A DNA stretch of 64,000 bases from Ectothiorhodospiraceae bacterium (GCA_020831845.1 JAFIFV010000097.1:62001-126000), one strand, 5' to 3'. Positions 1-8,072 are shown, counted from the first letter of the stretch. The notes: generated from the sequence alone by a model not told the origin. Made by a program: numbers and translations.

Positions 1-450
<450 letters not shown>

Positions 451-477
451 CGGCGTTCGCGTACTCCAGAACGTAAA

Positions 478-508
478 AAGCCCCGGCAAACGCCGGGGCT
501 TTTGCTTT
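478..508. terminator. Bidirectional rho-independent terminator
   Basis: A 10-bp stem (AAGCCCCGGC / GCCGGGGCTT) with an AAAC loop is flanked by an A-run on the left and a T-rich run on the right. It lies between the convergent ends of rpoD and the TonB receptor gene and can serve both. Confidence 0.93.
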
Positions 509-526
509 AGGAGCTTATTATGCGGT

Positions 527-2662
527 TCAGAAGTCCATGGACATGGACACGAATATGCGCCGCGGCTCGTAGATATTGTTGTACACGTTGCTGTACGCCG
601 TTGTGTCGGGATCGTTGCGCAGCGGATACGCCCGATAATCGTTGAAGTCCTTGTCGAAGACGTTCAGCACCGCTGTGGTAACCCTGGCGTTACGGGTGAT
701 GGCGTAGGTGGCACCGAGGTTGAACACGGCAAAGCCGTAGAAATCACCCAGCGCCTCGGAGGCGCCTTGGGCATTACCACCCAACTGTGGCTCGTGGAAG
801 CTATCCGGCCGGTGACGGCTGCTGACGTACTCACCCTCGACGAAGCTGTTCATCCGCGGGGTGGTCTGCCAGCCCAGGCGGGCATTGATCCGGTGCTTGG
901 GCACGCCGAACAGAGGGTCGCCCCGGTCAAAGCCCTCGATGTTGCTGCTTCGCACTTCGCTGTCGGTGTAGGTGTAGTTGCCCGAGATGGTCCAGTCCGG
1001 CAGGAACGTGTAGGAGCCGGCCAGCTCGACACCTTGGATGACCGACTCGCCGATGTTGGCGAACTCATCCGTCTCGCCTGCGGCGGCGGTGGGCCGCTCG
1101 ATGCGATCCTTCAGCTCGGTATAGAACACCGTCACCTGGCCGCGGAAATTGCGGCGATTGCTGTAGGCGATGGAGGCCTCGTAGTTGTTGCTGACTTCCG
1201 GCTTCAGGTCGGGGTTGCCGAACAGGGGATCCTGCCCCTGGTTGCCGTAGCCGATGATGCCGTCTTCCAACTGCTCCAGGAACGGAGCACGGTAGCCCCG
1301 TCCGGCACCGCCTTTCACCGTGATACGGTCCGTCGCATTCCAGACCGCATATGCGCGCGGCGTGACCTGGCTGCCGAAGGAGTCGTTGTCCTCGTAACGC
1401 AGACCTGTGGTCAGCGAGAACGTGTTGGTAATGAACCACTCGTCCTCCGCAAATACGCTGACCTGACTGTTGCTGAACGTGCGACGGGGAATGCCGTCCG
1501 TCAACTCCGCATCCAGGTACTGCGCACCGACGGTGACAACGTGATTACCCAGTGGCATCACGAAGTTCGTGTCGACCACGTCCACCTGGCTTTCCAGCCG
1601 CCGGTCGCTATCCAGGCGCGGTGAATTCGGCGGTACCGCGGCGGAGGGAATGAGCCTGCCTGTGGTTTCCGTGCTGTTCCGGTACAGGTCCACATTCCAG
1701 GTGCCGAGCTGGTAGAAGCCAGTGTAGCCCAGCGAGATCTGGTCACGGTTGAATCCAAGCTCATCGTCGTAGCCACGCCCGGAATCGATACGGCCCATCT
1801 GTCCGCGATCATTGTTGTAGGTCTGCTCGGTGATGTCGTAACCGATATAGAATTCGTGGTCCCGTGTCGGCGTGAAGATCAGTTTACCGCCAAGGGTATT
1901 GATGTTCGCACCCACCGGATTCTGCCCCATGGTCCGGTTGTCCACCAGGCTGGGCTCGGTGCCCGTGGGGAAGTTGATACGCGACTCGGCGCGCTCGAAG
2001 GTGCGCCCGTAGATCTGCATGGAGAGCGTGTCCTCGATCAGCGGGCCGGCCCCGTATGCCTCGAAGGTATGGTAGCCGCCGAACTCGCTGTCTGTCTGGA
2101 ACGTGCTGTCCAGCGTGAGATTGCCGCCCCATTCCTCGCCGGGACGCCGGGTGATGATGTTGACCACGCCCCCCAGCGCGTCCGACCCATAGAGCGTGGA
2201 CAACGGGCCACGGATGACCTCGATGCGCTCGATGGCCGCCACCGGCGGGAGGAAGGCCGTGGATGTGTCGCCAAACGCGTTCGGTGCCACCGTGCCGGGA
2301 ACGTTCTGGCGTTTTCCGTCGATCAGGATCAGCGTGTACTCCGGCGGCAGACCACGGATGCTGATACTGCGATTGCCCGTCTTGTTGCTGCGGGCATCAA
2401 GACCGTCGACGTCCACACCCTCGACATTGCGGATAGCGTCGGCGATATTCCGGATCTGGCGGCGCTCCAGTTCTTCCCGGGTAATCACCGTCACGCTGGC
2501 GGGCGCGTTTTCAACATCCTGCTCGGTACCCCCGGCCGTGACCACCAGCGGCAGCAACTCCGTGCCCTGCTGCGCTCCGACCGAGCCGGCCGCTCCCCCG
2601 AACGCCGTTGCGATGGCCGCCGCCACGAACGGAAGCGGTAGAGGTCGTCTGTCTCGTTGCAT
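527..2662 (-). CDS. TonB-dependent outer-membrane receptor (FepA/CirA-like siderophore receptor)
   Basis: 711 residues. The N-terminus is a signal peptide ending near residue 30 (GSVGAQ). A TonB-box-like LVVTA follows, then a plug domain (about residues 50-170) with the typical IRGLPPEYTLILIDG and RGPLSTLYGSDALGGVVNI motifs, then a long beta-barrel ending in a terminal Phe (SMSMDF), as expected for BAM-dependent insertion. The family imports ferric siderophores across the outer membrane using TonB-ExbBD energy. The EPRR near the end and the plug resemble catecholate receptors of the CirA/FepA group, but the ligand cannot be read from sequence. The start is supported by GAGAGAGGA seven bases upstream. 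A Fur-box-like sequence lies about 125 bp upstream, so iron repression is likely. Confidence 0.93.
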   Translation of the reverse strand: MQRDRRPLPLPFVAAAIATAFGGAAGSVGAQQGTELLPLVVTAGGTEQDVENAPASVTVITREELERRQIRNIADAIRNVEGVDVDGLDARSNKTGNRSISIRGLPPEYTLILIDGKRQNVPGTVAPNAFGDTSTAFLPPVAAIERIEVIRGPLSTLYGSDALGGVVNIITRRPGEEWGGNLTLDSTFQTDSEFGGYHTFEAYGAGPLIEDTLSMQIYGRTFERAESRINFPTGTEPSLVDNRTMGQNPVGANINTLGGKLIFTPTRDHEFYIGYDITEQTYNNDRGQMGRIDSGRGYDDELGFNRDQISLGYTGFYQLGTWNVDLYRNSTETTGRLIPSAAVPPNSPRLDSDRRLESQVDVVDTNFVMPLGNHVVTVGAQYLDAELTDGIPRRTFSNSQVSVFAEDEWFITNTFSLTTGLRYEDNDSFGSQVTPRAYAVWNATDRITVKGGAGRGYRAPFLEQLEDGIIGYGNQGQDPLFGNPDLKPEVSNNYEASIAYSNRRNFRGQVTVFYTELKDRIERPTAAAGETDEFANIGESVIQGVELAGSYTFLPDWTISGNYTYTDSEVRSSNIEGFDRGDPLFGVPKHRINARLGWQTTPRMNSFVEGEYVSSRHRPDSFHEPQLGGNAQGASEALGDFYGFAVFNLGATYAITRNARVTTAVLNVFDKDFNDYRAYPLRNDPDTTAYSNVYNNIYEPRRIFVSMSMDF

Positions 2663-2786
2663 GATTATTCCTCTCTCTCATTGCGGATCTGATTGTTTGG
2701 TAATCTGGTTCGGACCACGGCCCACCCCGCCGCTCACATCGATATCATCCCTGTACCAGAGCCTACTGAAACCGATTATGAATGCT

Positions 2787-2805
2787 ATTGCGAATAGGTA
2801 TCATT
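2787..2805 (-). promoter_or_regulatory. Probable Fur box upstream of the TonB receptor
   Basis: Read on the minus strand the segment is AATGATACCTATTCGCAAT. It matches about 10 of 14 informative positions of the 7-1-7 Fur motif TGATAAT-C-ATTATCA and sits in an AT-rich patch upstream of an iron-type receptor. This is an inference from pattern and position. Confidence 0.5.
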
Positions 2806-2910
2806 TACAATGATATTTTTAGAATCAGGCCTATACGCGTATCGCGTACCGACGGCTGACAGCTCCGGGGATGGACAGGTATACTGCGCGCGTGACAGAT
2901 ACGGCGTCAC

Positions 2911-2987
<77 letters not shown>

Positions 2988-3045
2988 TACAAAACAAAGA
3001 CATATAGGGATTTAGTAAGCCGAGCAACAGCCGCCACGAAGTCCC

Positions 3046-3063
3046 GGGAAGCACATGGGAAGC
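3046..3063 (+). repeat. Left arm-type integrase sites of element A
   Basis: GGGAAGCACATGGGAAGC: two GGGAAGC copies 11 bp apart. The same arrangement with one base changed occurs at 13622-13639 near the other end of the element. Paired 7-bp sites spaced one helical turn apart at both ends of a tyrosine-recombinase element are typical arm sites. Confidence 0.7.
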
Positions 3064-3109
3064 GGCCTTCGACAAACGCAGCATCAAGACAAAAAGGGAG
3101 GGAGCCACC

Positions 3110-3325
3110 ATGGCCGAACCGACCTGTCCGAAGTGTGCCGTCTCAGGCCTTCATCACATCGTTTCAGATTCCAGCCAGGAAATTTCAGAAGCCGGCGACC
3201 CGTGGTTTGAAGTTGCGTATTGCGATTCTTGCGGCCACGTGTATGGGGTCTTCACCAAGCACACCATTTCAAGCAGCCCGCGGCCTTCCACTCATAGCCC
3301 GGCCTCCAGGCAGGACGATGACTGA
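3110..3325 (+). CDS. Small zinc-ribbon protein
   Basis: 71 residues. Two CxxC pairs (CPKC near residue 6, CDSC near residue 39) predict a single zinc ribbon; the tail after about residue 50 is polar and probably disordered. No enzymatic motif is visible. The start follows a strong AGGGAGGGAG. Its end overlaps the start of the next gene by 8 bp, so the two are probably translated together. It is the first gene inside element A and lies in lower-GC cargo. Small zinc-ribbon genes of this kind are common in mobile elements; the function is unknown. Confidence 0.7.
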   Translation: MAEPTCPKCAVSGLHHIVSDSSQEISEAGDPWFEVAYCDSCGHVYGVFTKHTISSSPRPSTHSPASRQDDD

Positions 3326-3638
3326 GGCCGAGGACCCAAAGACGCCCATCCGGGCCGATCATAAGCACTCCAAGTGGTGGCGGTTTCGGGTCGCCCTCCG
3401 CCGATGGTGGTACGGCGGGCAAGATAACGCGCAGTTGTTGCGCTGGAAGCTTGGCGTTTTTCGAGACGGCGAACGCTTCCTGCCGCCTGAGCACCCCGAA
3501 TATCACTGGACAGTCGGAAGCACCAGATGGATCGCCCGAAAAATTACTCGCTACGCTGGGGTGATTGCGATAGGGATGTTGATCGCGGTATTGAGCGGCC
3601 TTGTACTCGATTGGCTCCGCAACGGCGATGGACTGTAG
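3318..3638 (+). CDS. Small single-span membrane protein
   Basis: 106 residues. A basic, tryptophan-rich N-terminal half (KWWRFRVALRRWWYGG) is followed by one predicted transmembrane helix near the C-terminus (about residues 81-100, GVIAIGMLIAVLSGLVLDWL). It starts within the stop region of the zinc-ribbon gene (8-bp overlap), which suggests translational coupling. The stop is only 5 bp from the end of the convergent PIN gene. I do not recognise the family. As cargo next to the attachment site it could be an exclusion or defence protein, but that is only positional inference. Confidence 0.6.
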   Translation: MTEAEDPKTPIRADHKHSKWWRFRVALRRWWYGGQDNAQLLRWKLGVFRDGERFLPPEHPEYHWTVGSTRWIARKITRYAGVIAIGMLIAVLSGLVLDWLRNGDGL

Positions 3639-3643
3639 GTCGA

Positions 3644-4060
3644 TCAACCTTCATCATACAACGAGCGCACAGACACCTCTTCCACACGGCAAATCGGTTT
3701 AGTGGACTTCTCCGAGGTAACGACTTCTTCCACGCCAGCCGCCACCGCCGCACTCACATGCAAAGCATCCAATGCACCCAGTCCGTAGGCGCAAGCCAGG
3801 TTGAACGCCTCTTCCCGAATCGCGCTTGTAGACTCGACACGCTCTGAAGCGTCGAGAATTGCACGCATGAACTCCGTTTCCTCCGTCATTCTGTGGAAGA
3901 CGGGCTTCGGGAGCACCTCCAAATCTACGTACTCAGACACAACCAAACAGACATTTGGGTCATCCAGAACCTCTAGTGCCCGGTTCGCCAGATCGCTCTC
4001 ACCTCTGAATGCAGAAATAAGCACCCCGGTATCCAAGTAAAGCCGACGCGCCGAGGACAT
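3644..4060 (-). CDS. PIN-domain protein, VapC-type toxin candidate
   Basis: 138 residues, the usual PIN length. The motif YLDTGVLISAF provides the first acidic residue (D10); E43 in VVSEYVDLEVLP, D98 in GALDALH and the TSEK segment (residues 115-118, Glu in place of the usual Asp) complete the metal site. PIN proteins of this type are ribonucleases that cleave RNA when released from an antitoxin. It lies three bases downstream of a small gene whose C-terminus looks like an antitoxin tail, giving antitoxin-toxin order in one leftward operon. The target RNA is unknown. Confidence 0.8.
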   Translation of the reverse strand: MSSARRLYLDTGVLISAFRGESDLANRALEVLDDPNVCLVVSEYVDLEVLPKPVFHRMTEETEFMRAILDASERVESTSAIREEAFNLACAYGLGALDALHVSAAVAAGVEEVVTSEKSTKPICRVEEVSVRSLYDEG

Positions 4061-4063
4061 GCC

Positions 4064-4405
4064 TCAAATTTCCCCTCTCCGCTCCCGAACCTCATAGGCA
4101 ATTCTGTCTGCGTCCCAGAGATCCATGCCTTCAGAAATCGCTTTCTGTCGCAGTTCCACCAATTTACGACCAAGCTCCGTACGTGGCCTGTAAAGTTCTA
4201 CGTCCTCCGCCTGCTCGAACTCGACCAGACCGGAAAGGGTGCTGGATCCAGCGTGGGGGAAAACGTATCGGGATTCGGATTCAACTGGCTCAGCTTCGAC
4301 AATTCCAGGCGCAGCAAGCATGGCCGCAAATACAGCCATCGAGGCAGCGCCACCATAGCCGCCAAACCATGTCCCGTTTCCACTGAAATAGGTATCCTGG
4401 CTCAT
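4064..4405 (-). CDS. Antitoxin-like partner of the PIN protein
   Basis: 113 residues. The C-terminal third (LGRKLVELRQKAISEGMDLWD.. to ERRGEI) resembles the short helical toxin-wrapping tail of antitoxins paired with PIN toxins. The N-terminal part is unusual: Gly/Ala-rich with a hydrophobic stretch (AASMAVFAAMLAAPG) rather than an obvious DNA-binding domain. The ATG at 4405 is preceded by GGAGGG at good spacing; an ATG at 4420 directly behind the upstream stop is less well placed. Together with the adjacent PIN gene it makes a toxin-antitoxin pair by position and tail similarity. Confidence 0.65.
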   Translation of the reverse strand: MSQDTYFSGNGTWFGGYGGAASMAVFAAMLAAPGIVEAEPVESESRYVFPHAGSSTLSGLVEFEQAEDVELYRPRTELGRKLVELRQKAISEGMDLWDADRIAYEVRERRGEI

Positions 4406-4420
4406 GGTCGCTCCCTCCAT

Positions 4421-5176
4421 TTAGTATTCAGGTCCAAGTCGTTCTCGCGTACTTGGAGAAAGTATTTCAAAAAAGAGCTTCTTTCCCTCGTCATGGACGT
4501 GCTTAAGCCGACTTGGGAACTCAGTCCAGAAATCAGACGAACTTTTATCGTCGATCGTATCTATATCGACCAAAAGCCCGCTTTTGCTGACGCTCTTCTT
4601 TTCGCCCTTTTCCATCCGAACGTTAGCCGGATTGACAACTTGAACAATTTTGAGAAGATCCCGCTCGCGAATTTCGGTCCGAAGCTGAATTGGATTATTC
4701 GAAAGGGATCTGGCACCAAGCTTCAGGTCAAATCGAATCCAATCCAAGGAAGGACTTTCATCAAAGGAGATAAAGTCAACATACTTCAAGGAAAAGCGCT
4801 CGATCTTATCGAGTAACTGGGTTTCTTTTAGGGCATCGGCCAACTCTAAAATATGGAATTCAAACTGCTCCCATCCGCTATACGGAGCCGGGCAACTGAG
4901 TGAAACGACTTTATTGCCAACCTGGACAGAATATTTCGGCCCCACCAAGCGAACCTGAGGCGCGTAGCGCAACGAGGGGTCAGATTGAAGAACGGGGGCA
5001 GGCAACTGGGAGACTGGCAACTTCTCGATGCGAGAATACTGCCTCTTCAGATTCTGAAAAATCAGCCCGGGCAAGAGATCGGAGACAGACGGCGTCTCAG
5101 ACGAAAAGCGAATCTCCCACAACGCTTCCACGATGGGGTCATGCTTGAGCCGCACTGGTACCCGATCAGGGTCCAT
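4421..5176 (-). CDS. TIGR04255 family protein
   Basis: 251 residues. The opening (KHDPIVEALWEIRF) and the central GWEQF...L..L together with the RFSLKYVDFI segment are characteristic of the TIGR04255 family, which has no established biochemical function and is found sporadically in genomes and mobile elements. The start at 5176 is chosen because GGGAGGA precedes it; a longer frame begins at 5197. Its codon use is more AT-rich than the satellite operon to its right, in line with separately acquired cargo. It is the first gene of a leftward group with the antitoxin and PIN genes (16-bp gap to the antitoxin start). Confidence 0.75.
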   Translation of the reverse strand: MDPDRVPVRLKHDPIVEALWEIRFSSETPSVSDLLPGLIFQNLKRQYSRIEKLPVSQLPAPVLQSDPSLRYAPQVRLVGPKYSVQVGNKVVSLSCPAPYSGWEQFEFHILELADALKETQLLDKIERFSLKYVDFISFDESPSLDWIRFDLKLGARSLSNNPIQLRTEIRERDLLKIVQVVNPANVRMEKGEKKSVSKSGLLVDIDTIDDKSSSDFWTEFPSRLKHVHDEGKKLFFEILSPSTRERLGPEY

Positions 5177-5419
5177 TCTGTCCTCCCGCCTGCACATGCT
5201 GTGTTGACCCGAAGCCTAGCAAACTTTCAACCTCCCCCATAGCAGCTTAAGCGGAATTTCCGTTCACGTGGAGCTGTTGGCCGAAAAGGGCCATCCCGGC
5301 ACAGGACCGGCCAGGGTCGCGACCGCCCGCCGCCAGCTGGAAGTCTGGCACGGCCGCCGGTGACAGAATGGCCCGTCCGGGCGGTGCCGTCCACGCCACG
5401 GTGGCCGGGCAGAAAGAGA

Positions 5420-5447
5420 CCCCCGGCCGGATACGTCCAGCCGGGGG
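5420..5447. repeat. 8-bp GC hairpin
   Basis: CCCCCGGC and GCCGGGGG around a 12-nt loop. No T-run follows on either strand, so it is not a classical terminator. Confidence 0.6.
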
Positions 5448-5490
5448 CCAAAGGTGGGGGCTCGAAGCAACCAAGCCGCCCCCGTGGGTG

Positions 5491-5558
5491 GCTGGCAGTG
5501 AGAGGAAACCACCCCCGGAGAACGCCAGTTCAGAGGGGTGGCGCGGGGCACTGCCAGC
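5491..5558. ncRNA. Candidate structured RNA or DNA element with nested stems
   Basis: A perfect outer 10-bp stem (GCTGGCAGTG at 5491-5500, CACTGCCAGC at 5549-5558) encloses a perfect inner 7-bp stem (CCACCCC at 5509-5515, GGGGTGG at 5535-5541). Such a nested arrangement over 68 nt is unlikely by chance even in GC-rich DNA. It could be transcribed from the leftward operon, whose last gene stops 26 bp away, or act as DNA (packaging or replication site). Confidence 0.45.
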
Positions 5559-5583
5559 CGTGAAACAACCCCCCGCCGCTGGG

Positions 5584-5886
5584 TTAGTTGGCCACCGCCT
5601 TCCGGGCCACTGTCTCAGTTTCCTGTATCGCGTCCAGCAGCCGCAGGCGGGCCGCCATTGGGTCCTCTTGAATCAGGGCCGCAAGTGCCGCCAGGTCTGC
5701 GTCGCTGATTGCGCAGATGCTTGCCCGCAGGCTATCCAGGACGCGGTAGGCTTCCGGCGCCAGATCAGGCTGCGGGCTCAGCCCTCGGCGGAACGCGGCG
5801 GCAAGGTCGGCCATATCCGTGTCCCAATCGTCCGTCGCCAGATTCAGGCCCAGGCGGATCGGCTCACAGTTCGGGTTCGTCGTCAT
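5584..5886 (-). CDS. Small hypothetical satellite protein
   Basis: 100 residues, acidic and helical, with no recognisable family. It overlaps the end of the terminase-like gene by 23 bp and is preceded by GAGGTG, so it is probably translated from the same message. Last gene of the leftward satellite operon. In lambda-like phages the gene after the small terminase subunit is the large subunit; here a short unrelated protein stands in that place. Confidence 0.7.
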   Translation of the reverse strand: MTTNPNCEPIRLGLNLATDDWDTDMADLAAAFRRGLSPQPDLAPEAYRVLDSLRASICAISDADLAALAALIQEDPMAARLRLLDAIQETETVARKAVAN

Positions 5887-6427
5887 CGTCCAACACCTCG
5901 TCGTCTTCTCCGCTCCAGGGCGGTGACAGTTCCACGCCACCCTTCGCGGTGTGCATTGGTGCAGTTGCGACGGCCTCCAACTGCCGGCGCACGTGTTCAT
6001 CCAGAACCTGGTGCAGCTTCACCCCATCCACCCCCAACTCCGCGGCCATCTCGGCATAGACTCGGGCGGGCCACTGCGTCCAGGGTTTCGACTGCGCCAT
6101 GGCAAGCTCCGCCGCCAGTCGCTTGGCCTTCGCCTTGTCCACCAGGCGCCCGGATTCCGCAGCCGTCTGTAACTCGATCCGCTCCCGCTGCGCCTTCGCC
6201 AACAGGGCCCGTTCCCGGGCAAGCACCAGGTCGCCGTCGCTGTCATCGGTGCCGCCACCGTTGTAGATCAGGGGCAGCGCCTCCCGGCTGTCGTAGAAGA
6301 TGCCGCCGCGTCCCCGGTCTTCCATGGGCTTCAGGTTCTTCAGGGCAGCACGGATGGTGCGAAAGCCCTTGCCGGTCAATTCCGACAACTCCCGTAGATT
6401 CAGCGGGTTACCCGAGTTTTTCGCCAT
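5864..6427 (-). CDS. Nu1-like phage terminase small subunit
   Basis: 187 residues. The N-terminal winged helix-turn-helix (NLRELSELTGKGFRTIRAALK followed by GGIFYDSREALPLIY) is the pattern of the Nu1/TerS family that recognises cos or pac DNA. A central helical part (about 75-130) fits the oligomerisation segment, and the C-terminus is strongly acidic. The small subunit brings phage DNA to the large ATPase/nuclease subunit. No large subunit is encoded here, which is the arrangement by which satellites redirect a helper phage's packaging. The resident P2-like prophage uses an unrelated small subunit (gpM), so the helper is probably a lambda-type phage. A CAACAC-CTT-GTGTTG palindrome overlaps the leader. 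Confidence 0.75.
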   Translation of the reverse strand: MAKNSGNPLNLRELSELTGKGFRTIRAALKNLKPMEDRGRGGIFYDSREALPLIYNGGGTDDSDGDLVLARERALLAKAQRERIELQTAAESGRLVDKAKAKRLAAELAMAQSKPWTQWPARVYAEMAAELGVDGVKLHQVLDEHVRRQLEAVATAPMHTAKGGVELSPPWSGEDDEVLDDDDEPEL

Positions 6428-6431
6428 AAAT

Positions 6432-6446
6432 CAACACCTTGTGTTG
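6432..6446. promoter_or_regulatory. Palindromic operator candidate before terS
   Basis: CAACAC-CTT-GTGTTG, a perfect 6-bp inverted repeat directly before the terS start, overlapping its ribosome-binding region. GTGTTG also occurs in imperfect palindromes at 8041 and 11535, in front of other satellite genes. Confidence 0.45.
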
Positions 6447-6501
6447 CCCATGTAATGTTCCGGAATTTTTAGCTAAATCGCGCCTCAACGCCCCGCAGGG
6501 C

Positions 6502-6876
6502 TTATCGGTCGCCCCAGGGTCCCCCGACACCATCGGGGCCGCGCTCCGTGGCCAGCCGGAACGCTTCGTCCTCGGCACGTTCACGGAATGCGGCCCGGTC
6601 CGCAGCTCGCCGTTGGTAGGTTCGGGTGGCCAGCGTTGCCAGGGCCTGCCCCTGGTCGGCTCCCGTGGCAATGGGTGCGCTTGGCTCTGTCGCTTCCACA
6701 GAAGCTCCGTGTGCCCCGGCGCGGCGTGCCCGGTACGTCCGGGCGGCCAGGCCTTCAAAGTCGCCACCGGCATTGCTGGTGGAAGCCGTGGCAGGGGTGT
6801 CGGTGGTGGTCTCCGGCTGGCGGGCCTTCAACGGCCGGCTGGGTATCATCCCGGCCCAGTTCGTTGGCTTGTGCAT
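6502..6876 (-). CDS. Hypothetical satellite protein
   Basis: 124 residues. Two short similar segments (GLAARTYRARRAG and TLATRTYQRRAADRA) suggest an internal duplication of a basic helix. Otherwise low-complexity and Ala/Thr-rich. GGAGG precedes the ATG. Part of the leftward operon between the coiled-coil gene and terS. No family recognised. Confidence 0.7.
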   Translation of the reverse strand: MHKPTNWAGMIPSRPLKARQPETTTDTPATASTSNAGGDFEGLAARTYRARRAGAHGASVEATEPSAPIATGADQGQALATLATRTYQRRAADRAAFRERAEDEAFRLATERGPDGVGGPWGDR

Positions 6877-6931
6877 CGTTCGTCCTCCAGGTCATCAGCA
6901 GGGGCAGCCCAGGGCGGGCCACCCCCAGGGC

Positions 6932-7498
6932 TCAGGCCTCGGCCGCGTCCGGGTACTCCACGGCCAGGATGGCGTCGGGGTTAGCGTCAGATCGGCGGGT
7001 GATCTCAACCCCGGCGGCCTCGGCTTCCTCGATCAGGGTTTCTTCCTGGCGCTCAAGGTCCCGGACACGGGCGTCCAGCTCGGCCAGCCGTCCGGGACGG
7101 TCGGTCATGGCAATGGCCCCGGCATCGTCCGGCAATGCGGCCAGCAGTGCCTCCCGTACCTGGTCCGGGAACAGGGCGGCAATGATCGGCCCCAGGTCGG
7201 CGGACCGCTGTTCACCGGCTCGCACTGGTACGCGGAAGGGGTGACCGGGGCCACGGCCAGGGGCGGCGAACTCACCGGCCATAAGGTCCAGTCGGGCCCG
7301 CTTTGCTTCAGCATCCAGCCAGGCCTGGATCCGTTCGGCGGCCTCCGCTTTGGTCAGCGGTGCGGTGGCCAGCGCCTCGCGTTCGTGGCGCGTCTCGGCA
7401 ATCTGCTGGCGCACTTCCTCCACGGCTTCGCGGGCCTTGCTGGCAGCGCCCTGGAACAAGCCCTGCAGGGCTTTCGGTGTCTTGGTGTTTTTGCTCAT
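6932..7498 (-). CDS. Hypothetical coiled-coil protein of the satellite
   Basis: 188 residues with two predicted coiled-coil segments (about residues 18-70 and 135-160). The helix-rich N-terminus (SKAREAVEEVRQQIAETRHE) and the later DARVRDLERQEETLIEEAE region are typical of small oligomerising phage proteins. The start at 7498 follows GGAGG at nine bases. It lies 16 bp after the previous gene of the operon. Function unknown; a scaffold-modifying or regulatory role could be guessed from satellite biology, but nothing in the sequence shows it. Confidence 0.72.
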   Translation of the reverse strand: MSKNTKTPKALQGLFQGAASKAREAVEEVRQQIAETRHEREALATAPLTKAEAAERIQAWLDAEAKRARLDLMAGEFAAPGRGPGHPFRVPVRAGEQRSADLGPIIAALFPDQVREALLAALPDDAGAIAMTDRPGRLAELDARVRDLERQEETLIEEAEAAGVEITRRSDANPDAILAVEYPDAAEA

Positions 7499-7514
7499 GG
7501 TGTCCGGCCTCCGG

Positions 7515-7988
7515 TCAGGTGGTCGCGTGGTTGGTAGGTTCGCCGGGGCGGGTCCATCCCAGTTCGTCCCGGGCGTAGTCTTCAAGGCGAGTAGCCAGGG
7601 CGCGGGCCTGGCGGTACTGGCCCCGGCTGTCCTCCCACGCTTCGTCCAATCGGTCGAACTCGCGCTGGGCCCGGTCCAGGTCCTGCTCCAGCTTCTCGGC
7701 CTGGTGCTGATTCTCGGTGGCCGCGTCACCGTCACCGGCCATGGCGTGGCCGCGCTCATCCAGCCAGGCGGCGTGCCGCTCCAGTTCGCGGACACGTTGC
7801 AGGGCTTGGTCGCGCTGCTCGGTCACTGCCGCGTGGGCGTGGTGTAGCCGGTCCGCTTTGTCCAGCAGGCGCAGCAGCTTGGCCTCATCGAACGCGGGGC
7901 GTTCGGGTTCCGTGCGGGGGTTCCGGGTGACGGCCTTTTGCATGGCCTCCGAACTGACCCGGAAGGAATCGGGAATGCGTAGTTTCAT
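7515..7988 (-). CDS. Hypothetical coiled-coil protein of the satellite
   Basis: 157 residues. After a basic N-terminus (MKLRIPDSFRVSSEAMQKAV) nearly the whole chain is heptad-like and charged (LLRLLDKADRLHHAHAAVTE, EKLEQDLDRAQREFDRLDEA), predicting a long coiled coil. The ATG at 7988 has GGAGG at good spacing. It is the first gene after an 80-bp gap containing a GTGTTGACAC palindrome and a TTGACA, so it may start a second transcription unit of the operon. Confidence 0.72.
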   Translation of the reverse strand: MKLRIPDSFRVSSEAMQKAVTRNPRTEPERPAFDEAKLLRLLDKADRLHHAHAAVTEQRDQALQRVRELERHAAWLDERGHAMAGDGDAATENQHQAEKLEQDLDRAQREFDRLDEAWEDSRGQYRQARALATRLEDYARDELGWTRPGEPTNHATT

Positions 7989-8040
7989 CGGGGTGCCTCC
8001 GTGGTGGTGGTCATGTTCACGGGGACAGTTGACCGTGGCC

Positions 8041-8072
8041 GTGTTGACACGAAAAGGCGGGGTTGCTGTCAA
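8041..8072 (-). promoter_or_regulatory. Candidate promoter/operator inside the satellite operon
   Basis: On the minus strand a consensus TTGACA (8072-8067) lies 17 bp before TGTCAA (8049-8044, a weak -10). The -10 overlaps GTGTTGACAC, a near-palindrome sharing GTGTTG with the sites at 6441 and 11535. Inference from pattern only. Confidence 0.35.

Larger units (their letters stand above)
5177..5583. other. Non-coding, very GC-rich spacer between satellite operon and cargo
   Basis: About 400 bp with no convincing gene. It is dense in GC-rich inverted repeats, the best of which are listed separately (5420-5447 and 5491-5558). It follows directly the last gene of the leftward operon, so it could be its 3' untranslated region, a stand-alone structured RNA, or a DNA site such as a packaging or replication site. 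Confidence 0.6.

Noticed and set aside
1856-2641. Open frame opposite the TonB receptor
   Set aside because: Antisense shadow of a certain gene, without start signals or domain.
5368-6429. Long plus-strand open frame over terS and the hairpin region
   Set aside because: Arg/Pro/Gly-rich composition typical of an antisense shadow of a GC-rich gene, with no ribosome-binding site or recognisable domain.
6451-6470. Half Ogr site (TTACA on the minus strand) upstream of terS, which would tie the satellite to prophage B
   Set aside because: Only one arm matches; the other reads AAAAA, and no full TGTAA-N10-TTACA occurs in element A.
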